A stretch of 64,000 nt of DNA from Salimicrobium halophilum. Its GTDB lineage: Bacteria > Bacillota > Bacilli > Bacillales > Halobacillaceae. The stretch spans positions 62,001-126,000 of the forward strand of contig NZ_FNEV01000009.1 in assembly GCF_900100295.1 (NCBI RefSeq), written 5' to 3'. Position numbers and translations under genes: made by a program. The notes beneath the pieces were generated by a model that worked only from the letters and a program-made list of their open reading frames with translations, searched no databases and was not told where the DNA came from. Positions 53,969-62,460 of this stretch are shown piece by piece. Positions within the stretch are counted from its first letter, which is position 1; each line of letters opens with the position of its first letter.

Positions 53969-54286
53969 ATGGATTGGAAAAAGGTAGCTCTAGCTACAGG
54001 AGCTGGTATTCTTGCCGGCTATGTAGTAAAAGAACAGGTTTCAAGTAAAAAAGGCGTCAACCCTGAGAAAGCTCTGAAAATCGCTAAAGAAGCTTTCAAA
54101 AAACAGGGACCAATCAGCGGCTCCTGGATCTACATGAAGCCGGAACAACTGAACAAAAACGGAATCAATTATGATGTATATCGTGGCGGAATTTCCCGCA
54201 ACCAGGACGGAGAAACGTCCCAATATGAATTCTTCATCGACAGTGCAACAGGCACCATCGTAGACGTCTCCGAAGAAGCTTCTTAA
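53969..54286 (+). CDS. ytzB: PepSY-domain protein YtzB
   Basis: A 105-residue protein. The start is ATG 53969 (MDWKKVALATG), after AGAGGTG. An N-terminal hydrophobic segment (about 6-20) acts as signal or anchor. A PepSY domain follows (EKALKIAKEAFKKQGPISG, then SQYEFFIDSATGTIVDVSEE). PepSY domains are thought to modulate peptidases outside the cell; the pairing with the divergent ytoP peptidase gene is suggestive only. Two repeat copies directly follow the stop. Confidence 0.85.
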   Translation: MDWKKVALATGAGILAGYVVKEQVSSKKGVNPEKALKIAKEAFKKQGPISGSWIYMKPEQLNKNGINYDVYRGGISRNQDGETSQYEFFIDSATGTIVDVSEEAS

Positions 54287-54289
54287 AAA

Positions 54290-54417
54290 GAAAAGCGGAG
54301 TCATCCCGTTTAGAAACTTCAGTCATAAATAGCCTGGTCAGATGAAAAACGTTCTTTCTTTTTTCTGATCTGTTCTCCTTGTGGCTCGGGGTTTCTGGGC
54401 TTCGTAGCTAGACAAAA
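54290..54417 (+). repeat. Structured repeat copy R5 (chimeric arms)
   Basis: Full length, but the two halves do not match. The left arm CATAAATAGCCTGGTCAGAT faces TCTGATCTGTTCTCCTTGTG, and the variable stem GTCATCC faces GGGCTTC. The right half is nearly identical to that of R8 at 62 kb (one difference over ~54 bases). Confidence 0.82.
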
Positions 54418-54540
54418 AGAAAAGCGGAGAAGAACGTTTAGAAGCTCAAATATAAGCAGACGAGCCTCGTTTCGGGTGATCTTTCCTGAAACAGGATTGG
54501 CTGCTTATATTTCGGGCTTCTGTTCTTCGCAGCTAGACAT
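54418..54540 (+). repeat. Structured repeat copy R6 (type B)
   Basis: In tandem with R5. Outer stem AGAAGC/GCTTCT, variable stem GAAGAAC/GTTCTTC (exact), central arms ATAAGCAG/CTGCTTAT. It is very similar to R4. Confidence 0.83.
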
Positions 54541-54573
54541 GAAAAGTAGAGTCATCCCGCTTAAAAACTTCAG
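54541..54573 (+). repeat. Left-end stub of the structured repeat
   Basis: The stub ends after CCCGCTTAAAAACTTCAG. Its heptamer GTCATCC equals that of R5. A terminator starts directly after it. Confidence 0.68.
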
Positions 54574-54623
54574 AACCCGGACAAAAGAGGAAGCATATCC
54601 CCTCTCTTGCCCGGGTTTTTTCA
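54574..54623 (+). terminator. Terminator downstream of ytzB and its repeats
   Basis: AACCCGG pairs with CCGGGTT, with an inner AGAGG/CCTCT stem, followed by TTTT. It ends the ytzB transcript after the repeat array. Confidence 0.75.
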
Positions 54624-54860
54624 TATATCACGAAAATAGTTCGCTATCCACACTTTGGAAAATGCTCGAGACCAATGATCGACAAGTTATCCTTCAATAA
54701 TCTTTCTAATAAAGAAGAGAATTGTCTTATAACTCAAGGTATGGGACATTCTTCTCAAGAATCCATTAAGAAACCATCGCTTATGAAAAATATAAGACAT
54801 TTTTTGTTCCAGTACTTCACGAAAACGCCTGATAAATCAACATCTGACAGTCCAACCACA
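54624..54860. other. Intergenic region without a convincing gene
   Basis: About 240 AT-rich bases. A 98-codon frame here lacks a ribosome site and runs through the ytnP terminator into antisense of ytnP, so I do not call it. Confidence 0.5.
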
Positions 54861-54895
54861 AACGAAAGTCCCGACCGTGAAACGGTCGGGACTGC
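54861..54895 (-). terminator. Intrinsic terminator of ytnP
   Basis: On the minus strand, AGTCCCGACCGT pairs perfectly with ACGGTCGGGACT around TTC, followed by TTCGTTTG. Confidence 0.85.
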
Positions 54896-54904
54896 AGCAT
54901 ATAA

Positions 54905-55750
54905 TCAGATCCGCTTTCTCGAAACCTCATCGATTACATTTCCTTCTTCGTCGAACTTCAGCGCTCTATAGTACGCATCATGATAAAACGTATACCAGGC
55001 CTCTTTCCGGTACCCTTCATCCATCCACTTATCCTTCTGATGCACACTGGTAACCGGATAATCATCAAAAGCAAGCGCCCATAGTTTGTTCTGATGAGCA
55101 TTCGTCGGCATAAGGTCTGCCATGTGGATAAAAGACTCGCCATCCCTTTCGAAGGAAAGTACACAGTGACCGTCGCTATGTCCACTCGTATGGAACATTC
55201 GCAATCCAGCCAAAACCTCATAGGAATCACTGAAAGTTTCAACCTGATGTTGAATCGGTTCCCAATTCTCTTTCCAATATGTATTCTTAGAACGCATATT
55301 CGGATTCTTCATTTCCTGCCATTCTGTCTCACTTGTAATGATAGTTGCATTTGTGAATACGGAGTGATACCCTTCCTCTTTCTTTTCCGTAAGACCACAG
55401 GCATGATCGAAATGAAGATGAGTCATCAATACGAAATCGATATCTTCACGGGACAACCCCAGCTCAGATAGGGATTCATCCACCTGACTCTCTTCTGTTA
55501 CACCGAAGTTCCTTTTCTGTTTCTCTGAAAGTTTGCCCCTTCCCATACCGGAGTCGATAAGAAGGTGCTTGCCGTCTATCTGAAGCAAAATCGGATCTGT
55601 GCGTAATTCAATCTGGTTCTTTTCATTAACCGGATACTTTTTGCTCCATAACGGTTTCGGCACCACCCCGAACATTGCACCGCCATCCAGGTGATTGTTC
55701 CCACCTTGCAACCACGTCAGTCTAGCCTCGCCTACATTCAGTTTTTCCAT
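54905..55750 (-). CDS. ytnP: YtnP metallo-beta-lactamase / lactonase
   Basis: A 281-residue MBL-fold hydrolase. In B. subtilis YtnP is a quorum-quenching lactonase that blocks streptomycete signalling. The zinc motif [15 protein letters not shown] (about 107-121) has the HxHxDH layout. Further ligands are in [14 protein letters not shown] (about 188-201) and [12 protein letters not shown]. The N-terminal [17 protein letters not shown] substrate loop is typical of the lactonase branch. The start is ATG 55748-55750 (MEKLNVGEA). The neighbours trmB and ytzB match B. subtilis order. Confidence 0.88.
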   Translation of the reverse strand: MEKLNVGEARLTWLQGGNNHLDGGAMFGVVPKPLWSKKYPVNEKNQIELRTDPILLQIDGKHLLIDSGMGRGKLSEKQKRNFGVTEESQVDESLSELGLSREDIDFVLMTHLHFDHACGLTEKKEEGYHSVFTNATIITSETEWQEMKNPNMRSKNTYWKENWEPIQHQVETFSDSYEVLAGLRMFHTSGHSDGHCVLSFERDGESFIHMADLMPTNAHQNKLWALAFDDYPVTSVHQKDKWMDEGYRKEAWYTFYHDAYYRALKFDEEGNVIDEVSRKRI

Positions 55751-55808
55751 TTTCCACCCCTCCTCTTTTTTTATAGTAGCATAGGAGGGGGATTAATTGT
55801 AAGCGATA

Positions 55809-56450
55809 TCATACGCTTACAGAGACAGTGCAGCGGTAAATAGGCTGTCCTTTCTCTGAAAACTTCTGCTCGTATTCTGTCATTACATTGTTCTCATCTT
55901 CGAGTTCATGCAAATCAAGCGTCACATCCTCAATCACCATTCCGAATTTAGAGAAACTGCTCAACGAGTATTCGAAAAGTCCACGGTTGTCCGTCTTGAG
56001 GGTGAGCTTCCCTCCGGGTTTCAAGATCGACTCATACTGTTCCAGAAATGTTCGATACGTAAGGCGGCGCTTTTCATGTTTCGTTTTCGGCCAGGGATCC
56101 GAGAAGTTCAGATAAAGGTGGTCAATCTCGTTTTCGGCGAACATATCACGTAAATCTTTCGCATCTTCGTTCACCAGCCTGGCGTTGGAGACTTCCGCTT
56201 CTTTCACCTTCTTCAGCGCTCCTACCATGACACTTTTCACACGTTCTATCCCTATAAAATTAACATCAGGGAACGTACCGGCCATTCCTGCAATGAATTG
56301 TCCCTTTCCGGAACCTATTTCAAGATGAAGGGGCTGTTCCTCCTCAAAAATCTCCTGCCATTTTCCTTTATATGAAAAGGGCTCACTGACGACTACATCG
56401 TCGTTCTCTTCAAAAAAGTCGTCGGCCCACGGTTTATTTCTTATTCTCAC
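55809..56450 (-). CDS. trmB: tRNA (guanine-N7-)-methyltransferase TrmB
   Basis: A 213-residue SAM-dependent enzyme that methylates G46 in the tRNA variable loop. It starts at GTG 56448-56450 after AAAGGAGGAG. Motifs: SAM loop LEIGSGKGQFIAGMA (about 42-56), IGIERVKSVMVGALKK, and the TrmB signature YLNFSDPWPKTKHEKRRL (about 114-131). The length matches the family. Apparently monocistronic or followed by ytnP. Confidence 0.96.
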   Translation of the reverse strand: MRIRNKPWADDFFEENDDVVVSEPFSYKGKWQEIFEEEQPLHLEIGSGKGQFIAGMAGTFPDVNFIGIERVKSVMVGALKKVKEAEVSNARLVNEDAKDLRDMFAENEIDHLYLNFSDPWPKTKHEKRRLTYRTFLEQYESILKPGGKLTLKTDNRGLFEYSLSSFSKFGMVIEDVTLDLHELEDENNVMTEYEQKFSEKGQPIYRCTVSVSV

Positions 56451-56634
56451 GTAAAACTCCTCCTTTTCTTTGCTATCGTACCACGGTTTTCATGGAAAAA
56501 TAAAATTTATTATCAAAATTCTCCTATGATAGAGCATCAAGGAGTATACCTTCCAATGTAATGGTATAAAGGAGTTATACGAGACATCTCTCGACTTGGG
56601 CGAATGTACAGCGACAAACGATACATATACCCAT

Positions 56635-56664
56635 TTGGGTTGAAAGCGCTTCCTGACCTATGAT
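56635..56664 (+). promoter_or_regulatory. Promoter with embedded perfect cre site
   Basis: -35 TTGGGT (56635-56640), 18-bp spacer, -10 TATGAT (56659-56664). The spacer contains TTGAAAGCGCTTCCT (56640-56654), which fits every defined position of the cre consensus WTGNAANCGNWNNCW. A site in this position normally represses. Confidence 0.68.
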
Positions 56665-56707
56665 TGTATTTGTGCGAAACAAAACTATTAAATAAAATGG
56701 AGATGAA

Positions 56708-56869
56708 ATGATGAAACTACTACGTGGTATCGTTGATCTTACAATCCTTGCAGTTTTCGGTGTGTTTTTCGTAGGTTACAGCCTATTCGTCTATCCGGTT
56801 GAACTCTTGGCTGAGAAAACAAGCTCGGAAGCTCGTGAAAATAAACTTAAATATGCACCAGAAGTATAA
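56708..56869 (+). CDS. 53-codon small membrane protein under probable CcpA control
   Basis: A short gene with two consecutive ATG codons (56708 and 56711) after GGAG. The product has a basic start (MMKLLRGIVD), one membrane helix (about 10-30, ILAVFGVFFVGYSLFVYP) and a charged tail (EARENKLKYAPEV). I do not recognise a family. The promoter with a perfect cre site upstream and a strong terminator downstream support a real transcription unit. It sits where B. subtilis carries the unrelated small gene ytzH, between trmB and ytmP. A function in carbon-limited growth is inferred only from the cre site. Confidence 0.68.
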   Translation: MMKLLRGIVDLTILAVFGVFFVGYSLFVYPVELLAEKTSSEARENKLKYAPEV

Positions 56870-56919
56870 TTGCCAATCAAACCTGCTCTTAAATAAACCA
56901 GGATTTCTATAACTTGAAT

Positions 56920-56984
56920 AAAAAAGATAAGCGAAACAGCCAAAGGATCTCTTTCCGATGGCTGAATCGCTTATCTTTTTTATT
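56920..56984 (+). terminator. Terminator of the 53-codon gene
   Basis: AAAAAAGATAAGCGA pairs with TCGCTTATCTTTTTT. An inner AGCCA/TGGCT stem extends it. Confidence 0.85.
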
Positions 56985-56989
56985 GCAAA

Positions 56990-57027
56990 AAATAAAGCAG
57001 ACTGCCTTAAACCGACAGTCTGCTCTA
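56990..57027 (-). terminator. Terminator of ytmP
   Basis: On the minus strand, AGCAGACTG pairs with CAGTCTGCT, followed by TTATTTTTTG. It overlaps the ytmP stop. Confidence 0.8.
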
Positions 57028-57816
57028 TAGTATATTCTTCAGTAAATGAACACGTTCCCGCACTTCTCCAGATTCCCCTCGCATCTCGTGCCACTGGATG
57101 AAGGAAAGCAACTGCGATATCGCATACCATTTCATTCTCCCGAACAACTCCTCCGTGGGCTCTATACCGTAGTGAGTAAGCCATTCTTTCCAGTGCGTTT
57201 CCGGAACATAGAAATAGAGAAGCATTCCCAAATCAAGAGCCGGATCAGCTACCATCGCATTATCCCAATCAATAAGATATAAATACTCATCGCTCGATAG
57301 CAGCCAGTTGTTGTGATTGGTATCGCAGTGACATACGACGTATTCCGAGTCATCGAGGTTGAAACAGTGCGTTTCTAGATAAGAAAGAGCCTGGTTCACT
57401 TCCGGATATTGCTTGAGGCTCGTCGTCAGCGAAAGATCATTTACTATATCTGTTAATATATCTGTCGGGGAGAGTGGTGATTTCCCGAGACGCATAAGCA
57501 TGTCGAGCAGTTCTTTGGAGTGATGGATTTTGCTGAGGAGTTTCGCGACCCTCGGATGAGCCATCTCTTCCGGCTCCAATTCGCGTCCATCCATCCAATC
57601 CTGAGCAGTTATTACGTCTCCGCTCTCCAACCGTTTCGTCCATACCAGCTTCGGCACGATACCCTCCGCTGAAAGAACAGCAAGGAAGGGGGAAGAATTG
57701 CGTTTCAAAAACAAACGTTTTCCTTCCTGTTTTTTCGCATAGTAGGCTTCTCCGGTCGAACCTCCTGCTGGAGTGATCGACCACCCGTCCCCTAATAATT
57801 GTTCCAACCAATTCAC
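57025..57816 (-). CDS. ytmP: YtmP, aminoglycoside/choline kinase-like phosphotransferase
   Basis: The most likely start is GTG 57814-57816 (MNWLEQLLGDGW), with GAGGA about 8 nt upstream, giving 263 residues; an earlier GTG at 57855 lacks a ribosome site. Kinase-like fold: KKQEGKRLFLKRNSSPFL carries the ATP-binding Lys. YVVCHCDTNHNNWLLSSD (about 175-192) is the Brenner-type catalytic loop with its Asp, and LYLIDWDNAMVADPALDLG is the metal-binding segment. YtmP is a choline/ethanolamine kinase-like protein of unknown substrate. Confidence 0.85.
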   Translation of the reverse strand: MNWLEQLLGDGWSITPAGGSTGEAYYAKKQEGKRLFLKRNSSPFLAVLSAEGIVPKLVWTKRLESGDVITAQDWMDGRELEPEEMAHPRVAKLLSKIHHSKELLDMLMRLGKSPLSPTDILTDIVNDLSLTTSLKQYPEVNQALSYLETHCFNLDDSEYVVCHCDTNHNNWLLSSDEYLYLIDWDNAMVADPALDLGMLLYFYVPETHWKEWLTHYGIEPTEELFGRMKWYAISQLLSFIQWHEMRGESGEVRERVHLLKNIL

Positions 57817-57908
57817 CTTCAATTCCTCAATTCTTGTTGAGTTTTCTTCGGTCACTCATTCTTTAAAAGACTTACTTAGGGTAACGCAAAACCCTCTGTT
57901 CTTTCAAG

Positions 57909-58811
57909 TTATTCAGTCTCTTCCCATTCAGGCCTCCGCACAGAAGTAGTCCTCGTGTGTTTCAACAGTAGCTGTGCTGTCTTCAACTGGGCATGTTTCA
58001 GGGGCATTTTCAACATCCGCTTCTCGTTCATCCATCCCTCATATTCTTCTTTCCCGATATAGTCGGTCTGATAAGGGCGGGTCGTTTTAGCGAAGTGTCC
58101 TTTCGGGGCAAGAACAATCTTGCGATAAGGGAAGGAATGCCCGTACGTATGGAACACACTACGAACATAGGTCTCAGCCCTCTGCAATGAGAGGAGAGGG
58201 TTAGGTATCTTCTTCCTGATCCCTCTATCTTCTATATACCATGATTTTCCTTCTTCAGGGTAAATAGCCGAATCCTCTTCCACATCCAGATGTACGATAA
58301 TATCAAGCTCATGTGGACCGATCAGCAGTTGCTCCAAATCAAGAATGGCCCGTTTCATCTCTACGTGCGGATTGAACATCAACAGATATGTATCAGGGAA
58401 TCGCTGCAAATAAAATTTCAGCAGGGGATCCTGTTCATACGAACGATCCAAAAAAGATTTCTCTTGAATCGTCGTCGATGCCCACTTCAATTGAAACGAT
58501 AGGAGACGGTCCAAAAAATCGATTTTCAATTCATCTTCCGTAGCGGGGACCTTGGAGACGGTTTCTTCTTCCTGCCAAATATCCACGTCATCTTTTTTCC
58601 TCATCTTCTTCCACATTCGTTTCATGACGCCTTCTTCTTCCTGCTCGGAAGGCTCTTCGTCATTTTCCGGTTCAGGCAATTGTCCGCGCTTCCAGGCATC
58701 CTGGAGTCCCTTCCAATTCGCTGTCTTCATTTGAATGAATTGACTGGAATATTGATAGACATTCGTTTCATATCTTGAAATATAATCCTGAAGTTTTATG
58801 AGTTGTGCCAT
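57909..58811 (-). CDS. ytlQ: YtlQ-like protein with possible nuclease-related domain
   Basis: A 300-residue soluble protein with a helical N-terminal half containing an acidic/basic linker (PENDEEPSEQEEEGVMKRMW). The second half (about 125-200) has FPDTYLLMFNPHVEMKRAIL, GPHELDIIVHLDVEEDSAIY and KSWYIED, with strands and acidic residues compatible with a restriction-like/NERD-type core. I assign YtlQ by its place next to thpR (ytlP), as in B. subtilis, and by size. Nuclease activity is a guess from the motif pattern. Confidence 0.65.
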   Translation of the reverse strand: MAQLIKLQDYISRYETNVYQYSSQFIQMKTANWKGLQDAWKRGQLPEPENDEEPSEQEEEGVMKRMWKKMRKKDDVDIWQEEETVSKVPATEDELKIDFLDRLLSFQLKWASTTIQEKSFLDRSYEQDPLLKFYLQRFPDTYLLMFNPHVEMKRAILDLEQLLIGPHELDIIVHLDVEEDSAIYPEEGKSWYIEDRGIRKKIPNPLLSLQRAETYVRSVFHTYGHSFPYRKIVLAPKGHFAKTTRPYQTDYIGKEEYEGWMNEKRMLKMPLKHAQLKTAQLLLKHTRTTSVRRPEWEETE

Positions 58812-58866
58812 ATTTTCACCTGTCTTTTAGAAAGTGTCGAAACACCCGGACTTCCGCTCCTCCTTC

Positions 58867-59379
58867 TCACTTTTTCAGAAATCCGGAAGTCACCTTCTCA
58901 TACTTAGGCGTGGTTCCGGGGTGAATCCTGAAGAGAGCACAAGTATCGATTTCCCACGTGAAATCATCCTTCGGTAAATCGGGAGGCAGCACTCCTTCTC
59001 TCCATTTTTTAGCGAGAGTGATGTGAGGAGAGAAACGACCATCATCTGATTCCTGAAAATGGCTATATAGGTGGTGAAGTTCCGGAGGGAGTGAACTTGC
59101 CTGATAAACCACTCTCGGCGTTTTCTTACTCCCGAAAAAATCAGTACCTGAAACTTTCACAGAGAATGAAGAATAACGTGAGGCCTCCTCCACTCTATAC
59201 TTCCAGTCAGAAAGATCTTTCACTTCCCCGAGAAAGCGGAGGGTCATATGAAAATCTTCCGGTTCTGTCCATACTTTGTAGTCCATGTGCTCTCTAAGCC
59301 ACTTTTGTCTATCCACTAACAAATCAATCAACTGTTCATCTTCCACAGGTATCCCTATGAAATAATGAGGTATCCCCAA
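58867..59379 (-). CDS. thpR: RNA 2',3'-cyclic phosphodiesterase ThpR
   Basis: A 170-residue 2H-phosphoesterase that opens 2',3'-cyclic phosphates (LigT/YtlP family). It starts at TTG 59377-59379, 8 nt after GGAGGG. The two HxTL-type motifs are DFHMTLRFLGE (about 42-52) and FSPHITLAKKW (about 117-127). The length is typical. It lies between pepV and ytlQ, transcribed in the same direction. Confidence 0.9.
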   Translation of the reverse strand: MGIPHYFIGIPVEDEQLIDLLVDRQKWLREHMDYKVWTEPEDFHMTLRFLGEVKDLSDWKYRVEEASRYSSFSVKVSGTDFFGSKKTPRVVYQASSLPPELHHLYSHFQESDDGRFSPHITLAKKWREGVLPPDLPKDDFTWEIDTCALFRIHPGTTPKYEKVTSGFLKK

Positions 59380-59412
59380 TTATACCACCCTCCTATACGG
59401 AATGACAGGTAC

Positions 59413-60762
59413 TCATTTTCTTGTCCATTCATAAATCGCGGACTTATATATTTCCATGGCTCTTTGCATGTCTTCGACTCTTACGCATTCATCCGCCTGG
59501 TGAGCTGAGTCAGGACTTTCCGGGAAAATCGCTCCGAACGCAACGCCGTTCTCCAACACACGGGCATAGGTCGCCCCGCCGATCGCTTTCGCTTCACTCG
59601 TTTCACCGGTAACTTTTTCATAAGATGTAAGGAGTGTCTGAACCCCTGGGTGGTCTTCCGGAACATATAGAGACTGCATTTGATCCACTTCTTCGTATTC
59701 GACTGAGGCCGGGAGCAGGTTTTTCAGATTTGTAACTACATCGTCGTGAGAATAGCTGATCGGGTAACGGATATTGATGCCGACTTTCCAGTTCTCCATA
59801 GAGCCATGCAGCGTCCCTACATTCATCGTCAATGCCCCGGAAATCTCATCTTCAAAAGGGATTCCCATTCCTTTACCATCAGACGCTTTCATATGTTCTA
59901 CCATCCAGGTGATAGCCCTTTGCTGAGATTCTGGGAAATCCATACCTTCGAGTGCACTCATCGTTTTCAGTACAGCGTTCTCTCCTCGTTCCGGAGTGCT
60001 TCCATGGGCTGCTTTCCCACTGAAATGAATAGTTACTCTATCTCCATTCCAGGTTACGTTATCAGCCGAAGGAAAGGTTAGTTTTTGTTCTCCTTTATGC
60101 ACGATGGTTACTTCTGTAGCGTCAGGAACCATGTTCAATCGATCCCCGGCCTCAATCCTTTCAATATAAGTGCTCTCGTCCTCAGAAACATTCGTTTTCA
60201 GATTCAAAGAAGCATCAATCAGTCCTTTTTCCGCATGAATAACCGGAAAGACCGCATCAGGGGTGAACCCGAAATCAGGCATCTCTTTCTTCGAAAAGTA
60301 ATGATCGATTCCTTTCCACTCTCTTTCTTCATCTGTTCCAGCAATCAATCTCACTCTTTTCTTCGGAAGAAACCCTTCTTGTTTCAAGGCTTTCATGGCC
60401 ATATAGGCAGCTATAAGGGGACCCTTATCGTCCTGGGTACCTCGTCCATAGAGTTTTCCATCTTTTTTCGTCAAGGCATAAGGAGAGTGCTTCCAGCCGT
60501 TTCCTGCAGGAACGACGTCAAGGTGGGCAAGGATGCCGAAAATCTCTTCCCCTTCTCCGAATTCGATATGTCCAGCGAAATCATCCACATTTTCTGTTGT
60601 GAATCCATCCTCTTCTGCGATAGACAAAAGTTCATGAAGCGCTTTTCTTATATTTTTTCCGAAAGGCGGTTCGTCTGTCGAATATTCGCTCGGAATTCGG
60701 ATGAGGCGCTCCAGACGTTGCTCGAATTCTTCAGTCATTTGTTCCGTTGTCATCTTTGTCAT
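59413..60762 (-). CDS. pepV: M20 family dipeptidase PepV
   Basis: A 449-residue dinuclear zinc dipeptidase. The start is ATG 60760-60762 (MTKMTTEQMTEEFEQ), after GGAGCGAGGG. Metal and catalytic residues: FGILAHLDVVPAGNGWKHSP (about 82-101), GRGTQDDKGPLIAAYMA (about 111-127) and IAGTDEEREWKGIDHYF (about 146-162). The last His is in SPDSAHQADECV (about 421). The lid domain separates the halves, as in Lactobacillus PepV. Its first 32 bases lie inside the end of the K+ channel gene, so the two are coupled. B. subtilis YtjP is the counterpart. Confidence 0.92.
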   Translation of the reverse strand: MTKMTTEQMTEEFEQRLERLIRIPSEYSTDEPPFGKNIRKALHELLSIAEEDGFTTENVDDFAGHIEFGEGEEIFGILAHLDVVPAGNGWKHSPYALTKKDGKLYGRGTQDDKGPLIAAYMAMKALKQEGFLPKKRVRLIAGTDEEREWKGIDHYFSKKEMPDFGFTPDAVFPVIHAEKGLIDASLNLKTNVSEDESTYIERIEAGDRLNMVPDATEVTIVHKGEQKLTFPSADNVTWNGDRVTIHFSGKAAHGSTPERGENAVLKTMSALEGMDFPESQQRAITWMVEHMKASDGKGMGIPFEDEISGALTMNVGTLHGSMENWKVGINIRYPISYSHDDVVTNLKNLLPASVEYEEVDQMQSLYVPEDHPGVQTLLTSYEKVTGETSEAKAIGGATYARVLENGVAFGAIFPESPDSAHQADECVRVEDMQRAMEIYKSAIYEWTRK

Positions 60763-61789
60763 GATCCCTCGCTCCTTTTCCTGCAATACGCTTGAATGTA
60801 TCTTCATCACATATCGCATATAGTTCTGCGTCCTCTGGCAGTGGTTCTTTCAACTTACGGTTGATCGTCAAATCACTTCCGTCTGCGATAAGAGTAGCCC
60901 CCTGATCGAGCAGATCATTGAAGGCATCTTCATACGTTTTCCATCTCTTCTTGAGCGGAATGTGGAACAAGTCATCCCCTGTCCCGCGACTGAGTAACTG
61001 ACTGTACAAATGAGAGACTCCCTTACGGAAAGCGGAACGTACCGCAAGTGTGGAAATCGTTTCGTTAGAGATGATGAATTCGTCGATACTCGCATGCTTG
61101 AAATTCCTGATATGAGCCTCGTCCATGATTTCTGCGATAGTATGGACATCCGGAGCGATCGATTCGATTGTGGAGACCGTAAGCAGTGTTTCCCCATCTG
61201 CCATATAGTTTCCGAAATCCCCCTCTCTTGCAAAAACGATCACGGATTTCGCCTTCTTCACGTTCGCTTTGATCAAGACGTCATCTTTGGAGGCATCGCC
61301 TCTTATGTAATAGATGTTCTCTTTCAATAGAGGTGCTTCTTTCAAATCATCGATGATTACGATTTCTACACCTTTCTCGGTATCCATGATTTCTTCGACT
61401 GCGAATTTCGCTTTTTTGGACCAGCCGATAATAATAATATGATCTTTGCCACTGAACACGATATCACCTTCTATCCGTTTTTTACGATAAGAGCTGAACA
61501 CCTCTAAGATTTTCCCGATAGCGACCCCGATTAATCCAATCCCGAACAGATAAAGGAAAATAGCTACAATCTGTCCTTCCATCGTAACCGGAGAATAATC
61601 TCCATAGCCGACTGTCGTCACAGTGGTCATAACCCACCACAAGCCTTCGAAATATGTCGGAAACGTCTGTGGTTCTACAAGAACAATAAGGCCGGAAAAT
61701 ATGACAATAACTGCGACACTCGAAAGAAACAGTGTTGAGTTATTCACCTCGGCCATTTTCGAGAACCAGCGTCTGATGAAATAATGCAA
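60731..61789 (-). CDS. Potassium channel with RCK (TrkA-N) domain
   Basis: A 352-residue protein. Start: TTG 61787-61789 after GGGGGCG. Two membrane helices (about 20-37 and 75-98) flank a pore helix and selectivity filter MTTVTTVGYGDYSPVT (about 54-69). The cytoplasmic RCK domain begins HIIIIGWSKKAKFAVEEI (about 113-130), with a nucleotide-type beta-alpha-beta. It resembles YugO/MthK-like channels that release or balance K+, and YugO acts in biofilm electrical signalling. Such a channel fits osmoregulation in a salt-tolerant cell. It precedes pepV with a 32-bp overlap. Confidence 0.9.
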   Translation of the reverse strand: MHYFIRRWFSKMAEVNNSTLFLSSVAVIVIFSGLIVLVEPQTFPTYFEGLWWVMTTVTTVGYGDYSPVTMEGQIVAIFLYLFGIGLIGVAIGKILEVFSSYRKKRIEGDIVFSGKDHIIIIGWSKKAKFAVEEIMDTEKGVEIVIIDDLKEAPLLKENIYYIRGDASKDDVLIKANVKKAKSVIVFAREGDFGNYMADGETLLTVSTIESIAPDVHTIAEIMDEAHIRNFKHASIDEFIISNETISTLAVRSAFRKGVSHLYSQLLSRGTGDDLFHIPLKKRWKTYEDAFNDLLDQGATLIADGSDLTINRKLKEPLPEDAELYAICDEDTFKRIAGKGARDHDKDDNGTND

Positions 61790-61952
61790 GAAACGTTCGC
61801 CCCCAATTTAAATGATTTGTTAATTTGATGAATCTTCTGTAAAATTAAAAGTAGAAGGTAGAAGATTGCTATTTCCTATTGTACAATAAAATCAGCTTCT
61901 AAGACATTGCACACGAGAAACCGTTTCATACCATTACTGAAGGAGTGGTTAT

Positions 61953-62171
61953 TTGAATCGCCCATCATCACGTATGCTTGATCGCATTAAGTCGACGTAC
62001 CTGTTCATCCGCACGGAGGGTACAGTATCGACGACTCAGGTAGCTGAAGAATTCGGGATTACGGATCGAACCGTCCAAAGGGATTTGCGTGTACTAGAAT
62101 ATAACGGTCTCGTGAGCAGTCCGTGCAGAGGAAAATGGAAAACAACCGAAAAAAAAGTTAAAATATCATAA
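61953..62171 (+). CDS. ytzE: Small DeoR-type HTH protein YtzE
   Basis: A 72-residue protein, essentially only a winged helix: TVSTTQVAEEFGITDRTVQR (about 24-43) and DLRVLEYNGLVSSPCRGKW. It starts at TTG 61953 after AAGGAGTGG. DeoR-family regulators normally carry a sugar-phosphate domain; YtzE lacks it (about 74 in B. subtilis). It is probably a DNA-binding regulator of unknown target. Repeats R7 and R8 follow within 10 bases of its stop. Confidence 0.85.
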   Translation: MNRPSSRMLDRIKSTYLFIRTEGTVSTTQVAEEFGITDRTVQRDLRVLEYNGLVSSPCRGKWKTTEKKVKIS

Positions 62172-62178
62172 GGAAAAA

Positions 62179-62303
62179 ATGAAAAGCGGAACCACCCCGT
62201 TTAGAAACTTCAGTCATAAGCAACTCGGTCAACGAAAGGCGCTCTTCCTTTCTTTGATCCGAGTTGCTTATGGCTCGAGTTTCTGGGTGGTGCAGCTAGA
62301 CAT
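62179..62303 (+). repeat. Structured repeat copy R7
   Basis: Full copy with perfectly paired arms CATAAGCAACTCGGTCAA / TTGATCCGAGTTGCTTATG. Outer stem AGAAAC/GTTTCT and variable stem ACCACCC/GGGTGGT (exact). Confidence 0.87.
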
Positions 62304-62430
62304 GAAAAGCGGAGAAGGCCCGCTTAGAAACCTCAGTCACAAGGAGAACGGTCAGATAAAAAGTGCTCTTTCTTTTTTCTGATCTGTTCTCCTTGTGGCT
62401 CGGGGTTTCTGGCCTTCGTAGCTAGACATA
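62303..62430 (+). repeat. Structured repeat copy R8
   Basis: In tandem with R7. Arms CACAAGGAGAAC/GTTCTCCTTGTG (perfect), outer stem AGAAACC/GGTTTCT, variable stem GAAGGCC/GGCCTTC (exact). Its right half is shared with the chimeric copy R5. Confidence 0.87.
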
Positions 62431-62460
62431 AGGAAAAGCGGAACCACCCCGTTTAGAAAC
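62431..62460 (+). repeat. Left-end stub of the structured repeat
   Basis: The first ~28 nt only, ending CCGTTTAGAAAC. Its heptamer ACCACCC equals that of R7. A terminator begins at the next base. Confidence 0.72.

Noticed and set aside
54675-54971. Plus-strand frame of 98 codons after the ytzB repeats
   Set aside because: No ribosome site; it crosses the ytnP terminator hairpin and runs antisense into the ytnP coding region.
56783-57184. Minus-strand frame of 133 codons between trmB and ytmP
   Set aside because: It overlaps the 53-codon gene, two terminators and the end of ytmP. The composition is not protein-like and there is no ribosome site.
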